Assembly (NCBI GenBank): GCA_031296115.1
Contig: JARLGI010000036.1
Location: forward strand, 1 to 64,000
Direction of reading: 5' to 3'
Length of the DNA stretch: 64,000 nucleotides
Source of the DNA: Acidobacteriota bacterium
GTDB taxonomy: Bacteria > Acidobacteriota > Terriglobia > Terriglobales > Acidobacteriaceae
This document shows, in pieces, positions 44,427 through 52,518 of this stretch (positions are counted from its first letter, which is position 1; every line of letters begins with the position of its first letter). Both the position numbers and the translations under genes were made by a program. The notes below the pieces were generated by a model. The model saw nothing but the letters and a program-made list of their open reading frames with translations. It made no database searches and was not told where the DNA came from.

Positions 44427-44708
44427 ATGAGTTCTAACACCGCCGCTGGCCTTGATTGCGTCAGCGTTTCCCCTTCGCAGACTGCGCCCGGCAGGCGAAG
44501 CTGTGACACCAGAGACAAGCGCAAGGCCGAAACGCGCCCTCCCGAATCGAAAACCCTGCTTGCGACCGCAGATTTACATAGCGTTAATGGCAAGTCAAGA
44601 AGAACTCGGCGTGCGTTCTACGTCTTTGGGGTGATAGAGGAACAAGGTACTTGGGATGCGGTCATGGCACAGGACGAAGCAGGTGAAGACGAAGACGATG
44701 AGCTTTGA
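44427..44708 (+). CDS. Hypothetical small protein, doubtful
   Basis: 93 residues, starting MSSNTAAGLD about 10 nt after an AGGA. Basic middle (RRTRRAFYVFGVIEEQGTW) and acidic tail (EAGEDEDDEL). Its stop codon is formed by the flank of a family-B palindrome. I do not recognise it; it could be a chance frame. Confidence 0.25.
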   Translation: MSSNTAAGLDCVSVSPSQTAPGRRSCDTRDKRKAETRPPESKTLLATADLHSVNGKSRRTRRAFYVFGVIEEQGTWDAVMAQDEAGEDEDDEL

Positions 44709-44866
44709 AAGGGCACAGCTTCAGCTGTGCCGTTACCGGTGTAGAGAGCATCGGGCTTTAGCCCTTGAGGGCATTCGTGTTTTCTCGTATCCCGAATTCC
44801 CTCAGTGGCTAAAGCCGTCGTCCTACTGTGTGGCTTAACGGCACGGCTGAAGCCGTGCCCCTTCAA
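44704..44866. repeat. Cluster of family-B palindromes in inverted pair
   Basis: A plus copy GGCACAGCT-TC-AGCTGTGCC (44712-44731) followed by GTTA, a central CGGGCTTTAGCCCTTGAGGG (about 44753-44772), and a minus copy GGCACGGCT/AGCCGTGCC (44840-44859). The plus copy differs from others by matched G-to-A and C-to-T changes in both arms. Confidence 0.8.
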
Positions 44867-44987
44867 GTCCTATGAGCTTGTGAATCATGTGGCCCTTCGA
44901 CTCGCGGCCAAAGTCAGCCGCTTGCTCAGGGTCACAGTAAAGACAGCTATGACTGACCACCGGCAACTGACAACTGGCAACTGCTTT

Positions 44988-46835
44988 TCAGCAGCAGCCC
45001 ATCGTTACCGTCTCCATCTCGGGTTTGCCAAACGCTTCCTGCGGGATGGGCGCTCCATGCAGCGTCTGCCAGCAGCGCCGCGCCGCCTCGAAGAGCACGA
45101 TGATGACGCCCAGCACGAAGATCACCATCAGCGTGGTGTCGAGGTAGCCTTGGAACTCCTTGCCGGTTGTATGCGCCAGCGGCCAGTAGAGGGTCCTAAT
45201 GGAGAGCACACCAGCGGTCAGCGTGGTCACGCCCACAAAGCACATGGGAATCGCCGTGACCCAGACATACCTCACCTTGCCCATATTGACGAGGAAGGTG
45301 GACACGACGGCGAGCGCGATGGTTGCCAGAAGTTGATTGCCGGTGCCGAACAACGGCCACAGCGTGGAGATGTTGCCGGTATAGATCAGGTATCCCCAGG
45401 CGCCAACCACGATGGCCGAGGTCACCAGGTTTCCCGGCAACCAGGCAGTGTTGGCGAAAGGCTTGTAGGCCTTGCCCAGCAGCTCATGCATGACGTAGCG
45501 CGCGACGCGGGTCCCAGTGTCAACCGTGGTCAGGATGAACAGCGCCTCGAACATGATGGCGTAGTGATACCAGTAGCCGGTCAGCGTTGCCATTCCGGGC
45601 AGTCCCTTGAATATCTGCGCCATGCCGACGGCGAGCGAGACCGCGCCGCCGGTGCGTCCGGCGAGCTTCTCGCCGACTTCGGCGGAGAACATATCCAGGT
45701 TGACAGTGTGCATGCCCAGCTTGGCGAAGACCGCGGGCGTGGTGTTGATGGCGAAGTAGTCGCCGGGATACATGGAAGTGGCGGCAATCAGCGCCAGCAC
45801 CGCAACCATGCCTTCGCACATCATGGCGCCATAGCCGATGAAGCGGGCGTCAGTTTCCTGCCACAGCATCTTCGGAGTGGTGCCCGAAGACACCAGCGAG
45901 TGGAATCCCGAGATCGCTCCACAGGCGATGGTCACGAACAGGAACGGAAAGAGTTTGCCCTTGATGATCGGTCCTCCGCCGTGGATGAACTGGGTAACGG
46001 CGGGGAACTGGATGTTGGGGTGAACGATGAACACGCCAAGAATCAGCAGGACGATGGTTCCCAACTTCATGTAGGTGGAGAGATAGTCTCGCGGTTCCAG
46101 CAGGAACCACACCGGAAGCACCGAGGCAATAAAGCCGTAAGCCATCATCAGGAAGGTGATCTGGTGAGCGTTGAAGGTGAGCGCGCCGGCGAAGGAGGAA
46201 GCGGCGAACCAGCGGCCGCCGATGACCGCGGCGATCAGCAGCACCACACCTGCGGCGCTGGGGCCCGCGACCTTGATCTGGCCGGGCGTGCTCTTGAACA
46301 TGTACAGTCCCATGCCGATCGCGATGGGAATCGTCCACCCGATGGTGAACACGCCCCACGGGCTGTTGGCCAGAGCGTTGACCACCACTACGCCCAGTCC
46401 AGCCAGGGTTACCAGCAGGATGAACAGCAGGGCGACCATGGTGACCAGGCCAGCGCCGTGGCCGATCTCCGTGCGCGCCACGTCGGCCAGCGACTTGCCC
46501 TTGTGCCTGACCGAAGCTACCAGCACCGTGAAATCGTGCACGCATCCGGCCAGCACCGCGCCGACCAGGATCCAGAGAAAACCGGGCGCAAAACCGAACT
46601 GCGCGGCCAGCGTGGGACCCACCAGCGGTCCGGCGCCGGCGATGGCGGCAAAGTGATGGCCAAACAGTACCCACTTGGGCGAGGGAACATAGTTGTGGCC
46701 GTCTTCATAGACGTGCGCCGGAGTCGTTCGGCGGTCGTCCAGGACCAATACTTTCGCGGCGATAAATGCGCTGTAGAAGCGGTAGGCCAGCGCGAAGACA
46801 CACAGTGTTCCCAACATGATGGGAAACGTATTCAT
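44988..46835 (-). CDS. cstA: Carbon starvation protein A
   Basis: 615-residue CstA-family transporter with many hydrophobic segments. Conserved regions are TTPAHVYEDGHNYVPSPKWV, GHHFAAIAGAGPLVGP, FHSLVSSGTTPKML and LWPLFGTGNQLLA. CstA proteins import peptides or pyruvate when carbon is scarce. The protein ends METVTMGCC. The ATG at 46835 has AGGAGG about 6 nt upstream. Upstream of lldP on the same strand, it suggests joint uptake of small organic acids (inference). Confidence 0.95.
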   Translation of the reverse strand: MNTFPIMLGTLCVFALAYRFYSAFIAAKVLVLDDRRTTPAHVYEDGHNYVPSPKWVLFGHHFAAIAGAGPLVGPTLAAQFGFAPGFLWILVGAVLAGCVHDFTVLVASVRHKGKSLADVARTEIGHGAGLVTMVALLFILLVTLAGLGVVVVNALANSPWGVFTIGWTIPIAIGMGLYMFKSTPGQIKVAGPSAAGVVLLIAAVIGGRWFAASSFAGALTFNAHQITFLMMAYGFIASVLPVWFLLEPRDYLSTYMKLGTIVLLILGVFIVHPNIQFPAVTQFIHGGGPIIKGKLFPFLFVTIACGAISGFHSLVSSGTTPKMLWQETDARFIGYGAMMCEGMVAVLALIAATSMYPGDYFAINTTPAVFAKLGMHTVNLDMFSAEVGEKLAGRTGGAVSLAVGMAQIFKGLPGMATLTGYWYHYAIMFEALFILTTVDTGTRVARYVMHELLGKAYKPFANTAWLPGNLVTSAIVVGAWGYLIYTGNISTLWPLFGTGNQLLATIALAVVSTFLVNMGKVRYVWVTAIPMCFVGVTTLTAGVLSIRTLYWPLAHTTGKEFQGYLDTTLMVIFVLGVIIVLFEAARRCWQTLHGAPIPQEAFGKPEMETVTMGCC

Positions 46836-47120
46836 AGCAGCCTCCTAGCGTGCATTGCGGTGCGCCGGCGGCGAATTGGGCGCTAACCTACTTCGAGCCA
46901 CACCGGAGCTTGCTTGTGTTCCGTTACTGCCAGACTATGACCGTGAAAAACAAGCTGCGCAACATTCTGGACTTTAGAGCAGAGACACTCGCGCCGGTTA
47001 TGACCCAGGTCACGTCGTGCTGTGACATCACCGCCTCGTCCAATGTTTCAAGACTCTATCGCAAGTTCGCACGCTGGGAAAGGTTTTCTTCGTGGCAACG
47101 AAGTCGTGCGATGGAAACGA

Positions 47121-47750
47121 CTACGTTTCGCTCTTCCACGCCGCCGAGTCCTGAGCTGGTATGGTTGATTCAACCGTAACGGGCGAACTTGCAGTTTGGT
47201 AGGACTGTTCCGCGCCTGCCATTGGCAGCCCAGCTTGCAGCGTTTCGGCGCACGACGGGTTGGGCGAGTCTGCACACGTTGATTCCATCGCGACGGGCTG
47301 AGCAGCCGGGTAGCTCAGCGCCGACTGCAAAGCGTCGATCAGCTTCTGGATATTGTCGCGTGCCGTCGGCTCGAGCATCCCGCCCGCCATTGCGGCGAGT
47401 TTTCCCGATACCGTGGATTCACCTTGCCAGGTCACGCGGGTGCAATCCAGCGATGCCTCGAGGTCGAATTCGACGCTCACGGAAATCTGGCTGCCTGCAG
47501 CGATGCCTTGTCCCAAGTAGCGCGCCCGCCGCGAAGGCGCCGCTTCGGCCAGTTCCATCTTGATCTCCGCCGTGCCACGAATCCCTCCTACGCCGACGTT
47601 GAGTTTGACTGTAAAGTGGGTCGCGTCCTCGACCGTCATGTCCTCGAAGTCGGGAAGCAGCGGGGCAAACTTCCTGGGATCGGAGAGGAACCCGCACACT
47701 TCGTCTGGATTGCGCGGAGTGGTGAACTCGCCGGACAAAGTGACATGCAA
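47121..47750 (-). CDS. CoxG/SRPBCC-family protein
   Basis: About 209 residues. The first ~150 are a CoxG-like SRPBCC domain (VTLSGEFTTPRNPDEVCGFL, PDFEDMTVED, GVGGIRGTAEIKMEL, SGKLAAMAGGMLEPTARDNI). CoxG in carboxydotrophs helps anchor CO dehydrogenase to the membrane, but here no cox genes are near. The last ~55 residues are low-complexity. The TTG at 47750 has CAGGAGC about 8 nt upstream and matches the domain start; the frame upstream to 47921 is unsupported. Divergent from the flavin reductase and F420 genes. Confidence 0.8.
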   Translation of the reverse strand: MHVTLSGEFTTPRNPDEVCGFLSDPRKFAPLLPDFEDMTVEDATHFTVKLNVGVGGIRGTAEIKMELAEAAPSRRARYLGQGIAAGSQISVSVEFDLEASLDCTRVTWQGESTVSGKLAAMAGGMLEPTARDNIQKLIDALQSALSYPAAQPVAMESTCADSPNPSCAETLQAGLPMAGAEQSYQTASSPVTVESTIPAQDSAAWKSET

Positions 47751-47953
47751 AGTAATTGCTCCTGGCCCCAGCTTGTGAGATGCGCTGCGGTTGTTAGAGT
47801 ATCGCAACTGGAAGCGCTTGGCTGGCGGGTGAGCCCGCAGGCGAAATCGCGCACACGATCGGGGACCGGGTTGCGCGGATAGAACTGAGATACGACTGGT
47901 GCCAGCGCTGCAGGGCGGCACGCGCCAAGTCAGGTATAGTGGCGAGAAGCTAG

Positions 47954-48460
47954 ATGCCAGAACAGGTCACACCCGACGAGTTCAAGGCGGCGCTCGGGCG
48001 CTTCGCCAGTGGTGTCACCGTCGTCACCGTGCAAACGGCGGAGGGCGAAGTACACGGCATGACGGCCAGCGCCTTCTGCTCGGTGTCGTTGGCGCCGCCG
48101 CTGGTGCTGGTGTGTGTTGACCATCTTGCTGAGACGTACCTTCACCTGCGCGAGCGCGGCGAGTTCGGCGTGAGCATTCTGAAGGAAGAGCAGGCGGCGC
48201 TGTCGGAGTTTTTCGCCGATCCGGAGCGCAATCCCGATGCGGCCTATCGCCTGGGCATCGAGTATCGCCAGATGCATCGCGGGACCTACGTGCTGAAGGA
48301 CGCCCTGGCAAACCTGGACTGCGCGACCGTGAAGGCGTATGAAGGCGGCGATCACACCATCTTCGTGGGCGAGGTGAGAGAAGTGGCGCTGGGCGAAGGC
48401 GAGCCGCTGCTGTACTTCCGCGGACGGTATCGCACCTTTGCATTCCCGCAGGCCAAGTGA
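47954..48460 (+). CDS. Flavin reductase-like FMN-binding protein
   Basis: 168-residue flavin reductase/HpaC-type split beta-barrel. FKAALGRFASGVTVVTVQTA is the conserved N-terminus, and GMTASAFCSVSLAPPLVLVC contacts FMN. HTIFVGEVREVALGEGEPLL and YFRGRYRTF complete the fold. It uses NAD(P)H to reduce flavin or acts as an FMN-dependent oxidoreductase. It ends 6 bp before cofG, so it probably heads the F420 operon; a function in deazaflavin metabolism is possible but not shown. Confidence 0.9.
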   Translation: MPEQVTPDEFKAALGRFASGVTVVTVQTAEGEVHGMTASAFCSVSLAPPLVLVCVDHLAETYLHLRERGEFGVSILKEEQAALSEFFADPERNPDAAYRLGIEYRQMHRGTYVLKDALANLDCATVKAYEGGDHTIFVGEVREVALGEGEPLLYFRGRYRTFAFPQAK

Positions 48461-48466
48461 GCTGGG

Positions 48467-49744
48467 ATGCGGCGCCGTATGTTTTGGGATATCCTTCCTG
48501 AATCGCGCCTTGCAGGGGACAGCGGACGCGAGCCGGAATTCTCCTTGCCAGTCGAAGCTCCAGAACGGTCCAGCGCGCGGAAGGGTACGTCTCTTGCCTC
48601 GCACCTGCGCGAAGTGCGTGATGGGCAGGCGCTTTCGCCGGCAGCGGCTTGCGACTTGCTGCGCTGCGATGGGAGCCTGCTTGCCGAGTTGCTCGCGGCC
48701 GCAAAGGCGGTGAAGGAGCGATTCCATCCTGGCGTCATTACGTACTCGCGCAAGGTCTTTATTCCTTTGACCAACTTGTGCCGCGACTACTGCGGCTACT
48801 GCACCTTCCGCCGCGACCCGGGCGAAGTCGGAGCGCACACCATGACGCCCGACGAGGTGCTCGCGGTCGCCGAGCGGGGTGAGAAATTGGGTTGCACCGA
48901 GGCGCTTTTCTCGCTGGGCGACAAGCCAGAAGCGCTATTCCCGGATATGCGCGAGAAGCTTCGCCAGTTCAGGTATCGCAGTACGCTGCATTATCTGGAA
49001 GCCATGTGCGCGCTGGTTTTGCGCGAGACGAAGCTGCTGCCGCACGCCAATCCCGGACTGCTAAGCGCCTATTGGATCGAGCGTCTGCGCGAGACCAATT
49101 CCAGCCTGGGCCTGATGCTGGAGAGCGCCGGCGCGCTGCCGGGCGCAACGCACCCGGAAGGACTGACTCCCGACAAGCTGCCGTCGCTGCGACTCAAGAC
49201 CATGGAGGATGCAGGCAAGCGCGGCGTGCCATTCACCACCGGGATCCTCATCGGGATTGGCGAGAGCATGGAAGATCGCGTGGATTCACTGCTGGCGATC
49301 CAACGGCTGCACCAGCAGCATGGTCACATCCAGGAGGTCATCGTCCAGAACTTCCGTGTGAAACCGCGCATTCCGATGGCGAAGTGGCCGGAGCCCAACA
49401 CTGGCGACATGCTGCGCACCATCGCCGTCGCGCGCCTGCTGCTACGCGATATGAACCTTCAGGCTCCGCCGAACCTCACCGAGAATGGCTACGAGCGGCT
49501 GCTGGAAGCAGGCATCAACGATTGGGGTGGAGTTTCGCCGCTCACGCCCGACTACATCAATCCCGAAGCGCCATGGCCGCACTTGCTGGACTTGCAACAG
49601 CACACGGAAGCCGCTGGCCAGAAGCTGGTGCAGCGACTGCCGGTCTATCCCGAGTTCGTCGCCTCGGTGGTTGCGCGCGGCGGGCTGCTTGCCGAGCGCC
49701 TGAAGGCCGCCTTGGATGAAGACGGCTATGCGAGGGCCGCGTAG
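48467..49744 (+). CDS. cofG: 7,8-didemethyl-8-hydroxy-5-deazariboflavin synthase, CofG subunit
   Basis: 425-residue radical-SAM enzyme. The cluster motif is C105-x3-C109-x2-C112 in NLCRDYCGYCTFRR. Core segments are LGCTEALFSLGDKPE, NPGLLSAYWIERLRETN and NDWGGVSPLTPDYINPE. With CofH it makes FO, the F420 chromophore, from tyrosine and 5-amino-6-ribitylaminouracil. About 85 N-terminal residues precede the usual domain. The stop (TAG) overlaps the cofD ATG. Confidence 0.95.
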   Translation: MRRRMFWDILPESRLAGDSGREPEFSLPVEAPERSSARKGTSLASHLREVRDGQALSPAAACDLLRCDGSLLAELLAAAKAVKERFHPGVITYSRKVFIPLTNLCRDYCGYCTFRRDPGEVGAHTMTPDEVLAVAERGEKLGCTEALFSLGDKPEALFPDMREKLRQFRYRSTLHYLEAMCALVLRETKLLPHANPGLLSAYWIERLRETNSSLGLMLESAGALPGATHPEGLTPDKLPSLRLKTMEDAGKRGVPFTTGILIGIGESMEDRVDSLLAIQRLHQQHGHIQEVIVQNFRVKPRIPMAKWPEPNTGDMLRTIAVARLLLRDMNLQAPPNLTENGYERLLEAGINDWGGVSPLTPDYINPEAPWPHLLDLQQHTEAAGQKLVQRLPVYPEFVASVVARGGLLAERLKAALDEDGYARAA

Positions 49745-50698
49745 ATGGTCGTCGTCTTCACCGGGGGAACCGGCGGCACCAAGCTGGTGCAGGGTTTGCA
49801 GCAGGTGGTTGCGCCGGAAGAGCTGACGGTCATCGTCAACACCGGCGACGACATCGAGTGGTGGGGACTGTTTGTCTCGCCCGACATCGATTCGGTGCTG
49901 TATGGAATGGCTGGCCTGCTGAGTACCGAGCGCGGCTGGGGCGTGGAGGGCGACAGTTTTCGCTGCCTGGAACGCATGAAGCGACTCGGGCAGGCACCGT
50001 GGTTCAGCCTGGGCGATTTGGATTTGGCGACGCACCTGACGCGCACCGCGATGCTGCGGGCGGGGAAGCCGCTCGGCGAAGCGACCGCCGAGCTGGCGGC
50101 GAAGATGGGAATCCGCGCGCGCGTGCTGCCGATGTCCGATGACCGGGTCTCGACCATGCTCGACACTGCAAAAGACACGTTGACGTTTCAGGAATATTTC
50201 GTGCGCGAGCGGCACCAGGTGAAGGTGCATACCGTGCGCTTCGAGGGCGCTGAGCGGGCGCGGCCGGCGCCCGGCGTGCTGGAGAGCGTCGCGGCGGCGG
50301 ATGCGATCGTCCTTGCTCCCAGCAACCCGGTGACCAGCATCGGACCGATGCTGGCGGTGCCGGGAATTCTCGACGCGCTACGGACTGCGAAAGCGTCCAT
50401 CGCGGCGGTGAGCCCCATTGTGGGCGGAGCAGCGGTTTCCGGTCCCGCAGGTGAGCTGATGAAGATGATGGGCTGGCCAAGCACCATCGCGGGCGTGGCC
50501 AGGGCCTACGAGGATTTCCTGGACGTGCTGATTGCCGATCGCGCCGACGAAGTTGAGGCATCTCACCTAAACAGCAAGACGCTGCGCGTTGTCTGTACCA
50601 GCACGATCATGAAGTCCATGGACGATAAACGCGCGCTGGCGCGGTTCGCGCTGGACGCCTGCGCCACGCCGCAGATTACGGGGTTCGCAGGCGATTGA
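49745..50698 (+). CDS. cofD: 2-phospho-L-lactate (or phosphoenolpyruvate) transferase CofD/FbiA
   Basis: 317 residues. The N-terminus MVVVFTGGTGGTKLVQGL is the Rossmann-like GDP-site motif, with VNTGDDIEWWGLFVSPDID and ISPIVGG-like AVSPIVGGAAVSGPAGELMK typical of the family. It transfers the phospholactyl or PEP group from the activated donor made by CofC onto FO. It starts at the stop of cofG. A family-A palindrome follows in the gap before cofC. Confidence 0.95.
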   Translation: MVVVFTGGTGGTKLVQGLQQVVAPEELTVIVNTGDDIEWWGLFVSPDIDSVLYGMAGLLSTERGWGVEGDSFRCLERMKRLGQAPWFSLGDLDLATHLTRTAMLRAGKPLGEATAELAAKMGIRARVLPMSDDRVSTMLDTAKDTLTFQEYFVRERHQVKVHTVRFEGAERARPAPGVLESVAAADAIVLAPSNPVTSIGPMLAVPGILDALRTAKASIAAVSPIVGGAAVSGPAGELMKMMGWPSTIAGVARAYEDFLDVLIADRADEVEASHLNSKTLRVVCTSTIMKSMDDKRALARFALDACATPQITGFAGD

Positions 50699-50709
50699 AA
50701 GTTGAAGTT

Positions 50710-50738
50710 CGGGTAGAGCCGGCCTTCAGGCCGGCGTC
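50710..50738 (+). repeat. Family-A palindrome between cofD and cofC
   Basis: CGGGTAGA flank, perfect 8-bp stem GCCGGCCT/AGGCCGGC with TC loop, then GTC. It occupies the only sizeable gap in this part of the F420 operon. A second short hairpin GGGGCATTAGCCCC follows at 50758-50771. Confidence 0.85.
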
Positions 50739-50799
50739 CCAGCAGCCCAAACAATCAGGGGCATTAGCCCCGAGGGACAAATCAAGCAGCACTAAGTCC

Positions 50800-51468
50800 A
50801 TGCATGGAATCCTGCTCATCCCGGTGAAGTCGCTGGCCCACGCGAAACAGCGCCTGGCCTCAGTCCTCAGCCAGCCGCAGCGTTCACAACTTGCGGAGGC
50901 GATGCTGCGCGAAGTGATGCTGGCGGCAACCGGCGTCATCGATCGCATTGACGTGGCATTGGTCACCGGCGATATTCGCGCGCAACACCTTGCCACCGAG
51001 TTCGGCTTCGGCGTGATTGCAGACACGCGCAACGAAAGCGAGACGGCGGCGATCGAGATGGCGACTGCATGGTGCGAAGGGCGGGGCTACGACACGACGA
51101 TCGTCGTGCCCGGCGACATCCCGCTGATTACCAGCGGCGAATTGCATCGCGTGCTCGACGCCGGGCCAGCGGAAGGCGCGGTCTTCGTCCCGGCCTACGA
51201 CCGCCGCGGAAGCAACTGCATTCTGCGGCGGCCCGCTTCGATCATTCCGTTACGATTCGGCAACGACAGTTTCCTGCCGCACTGCGAAGCCATGCGCCAG
51301 ACCGGCAAGCAACTGGTCATTCTGGAAATGCACGGCATCGGGCTGGATATCGACAATCCGCAAGAGCTGGACTTGCTGGTGCAGCGCGACGGAGACACGA
51401 ACGCGCAGCGCCTGCTTCGCTCCTGGGGCTTTGGCGCCGGCGATGGCCCGTGGGAAGCGGTGGGTTGA
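50800..51468 (+). CDS. cofC: 2-phospho-L-lactate (or PEP) guanylyltransferase CofC/FbiD
   Basis: 222 residues of the nucleotidyltransferase fold. The N-terminus GILLIPVKSLAHAKQRLA is the conserved CofC start, and VVPGDIPLITSGEL holds the metal-binding region. LEMHGIGLDIDNPQELDLL closes the domain. It activates phospholactate or PEP with GTP for CofD. The ATG at 50800 follows the repeat-bearing gap; the open frame back to 50695 is repeat DNA. Its stop overlaps the cofE ATG. Confidence 0.92.
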   Translation: MHGILLIPVKSLAHAKQRLASVLSQPQRSQLAEAMLREVMLAATGVIDRIDVALVTGDIRAQHLATEFGFGVIADTRNESETAAIEMATAWCEGRGYDTTIVVPGDIPLITSGELHRVLDAGPAEGAVFVPAYDRRGSNCILRRPASIIPLRFGNDSFLPHCEAMRQTGKQLVILEMHGIGLDIDNPQELDLLVQRDGDTNAQRLLRSWGFGAGDGPWEAVG

Positions 51469-52250
51469 TGAAAAGGCGAACCCGAACGCCCACGCCGAAT
51501 TTTGGCGAAATCCGCGCGCTGCCCGTGCTCGGCATTCGCGACGTCTTCGAGGGTGACTCCATCGGCGATCTCATCGTAGATGCGCTGGCGCTGGGCGGAT
51601 TGCGGCTGCATGAAGGCGACATCGTGGTGGTCAAGCACAAGATCGTCTCCAAGGCGGAAGGCCGCACGGTCGCGCTGGACGGCGTGAAGCCTTCGGCCGG
51701 GGCGAAAGGTTTTGCCCACAAGAATGGCGTTGACGCGCGGGTGGTTGAGCTAGCCATGCGCGAGGCCAAAAACATCGTGCGTAAGAAGCGCGTGCTCATC
51801 ACCGAGACGCAACACGGCCTGGTGTGCGCCAACAGCGGCGTGGACTTGTCCAACGTGGATGGTGGCCAGACGGCGGTGCTTCTGCCGGTGGATCCCGACC
51901 GCTCGGCGGCGCGAATTCATCGGCAGCTCAAGAAACGCACTGGCCTTCACATTCCAGTCATCATTGCCGACAGCTTCGGCCGTCCCTGGCGCGAAGGTTT
52001 GTGCGAGGTCGCCATCGGCGTTGCGGGGATGAAAGTGATTCACGATTATCGCGGCCAGCGCGATCCCTACGGCTACCGTATGCATGCTACAGAAGAAGCT
52101 GTGGCGGACGAACTGGCGTGTGTCGCAGGGCTGGTTTGCGGCAAGGATTCGCGCATTCCGGCTTGTATAATCCGTGGTTATCCTTATCGCCGGGGCAACG
52201 GTAGCGCCAAGCAAATAGTACGGCCGGCGGAGAAAGATTTGTTTCGGTAA
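51468..52250 (+). CDS. cofE: Coenzyme F420:L-glutamate ligase CofE
   Basis: 260 residues, stand-alone CofE (no C-terminal FbiB reductase domain). Conserved segments are GDIVVVKHKIVSKAEGRTV, ITETQHGLVCANSGVDLSNV, IIADSFGRPWREGLCEVAIG and RGQRDPYGYRM. It adds glutamates to F420-0. It starts within the stop of cofC (TGATG), indicating coupling. A REP composite of about 165 bp then separates it from cofH. Confidence 0.95.
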   Translation: MKRRTRTPTPNFGEIRALPVLGIRDVFEGDSIGDLIVDALALGGLRLHEGDIVVVKHKIVSKAEGRTVALDGVKPSAGAKGFAHKNGVDARVVELAMREAKNIVRKKRVLITETQHGLVCANSGVDLSNVDGGQTAVLLPVDPDRSAARIHRQLKKRTGLHIPVIIADSFGRPWREGLCEVAIGVAGMKVIHDYRGQRDPYGYRMHATEEAVADELACVAGLVCGKDSRIPACIIRGYPYRRGNGSAKQIVRPAEKDLFR

Positions 52251-52310
52251 ACCCGCTTCGGGATCGCGCCAAGGGGCGGTTTGTCCGTGGATAAGATTGC
52301 AGTTTCGGAA

Positions 52311-52475
52311 TCAGCCCCGCAGGGGCGGCTCAGGATAGCCCAGCGCGGAAGCGCCGGGTAGGTTCGGGAAATCAAGGACAGTCCCTTCAGGGACGGCTGA
52401 GGTCTTTCTGGGTTGCGATAGGGGTCTTCGGCTCCGGTTCGCGAGATGCGCGCGAACCTGCGCTCAGGATGACAG
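52311..52475 (+). repeat. REP composite plus family-C element before cofH
   Basis: Modules CCCCGCAGGGGCGG, TAGCCCAGCGC...GCGCCGGGTAGG, AGTCCCTTCAGGGACGGC, then AGGGGTCTTCGGCTCC...CTGCGCTCAGGATGACA. Same order as the composites before nuoL and nuoM. Confidence 0.85.
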
Positions 52476-52518
52476 ACTTTGAAATCGCGCACTCGTTCAG
52501 GGTGACGGTTGGGAATTT

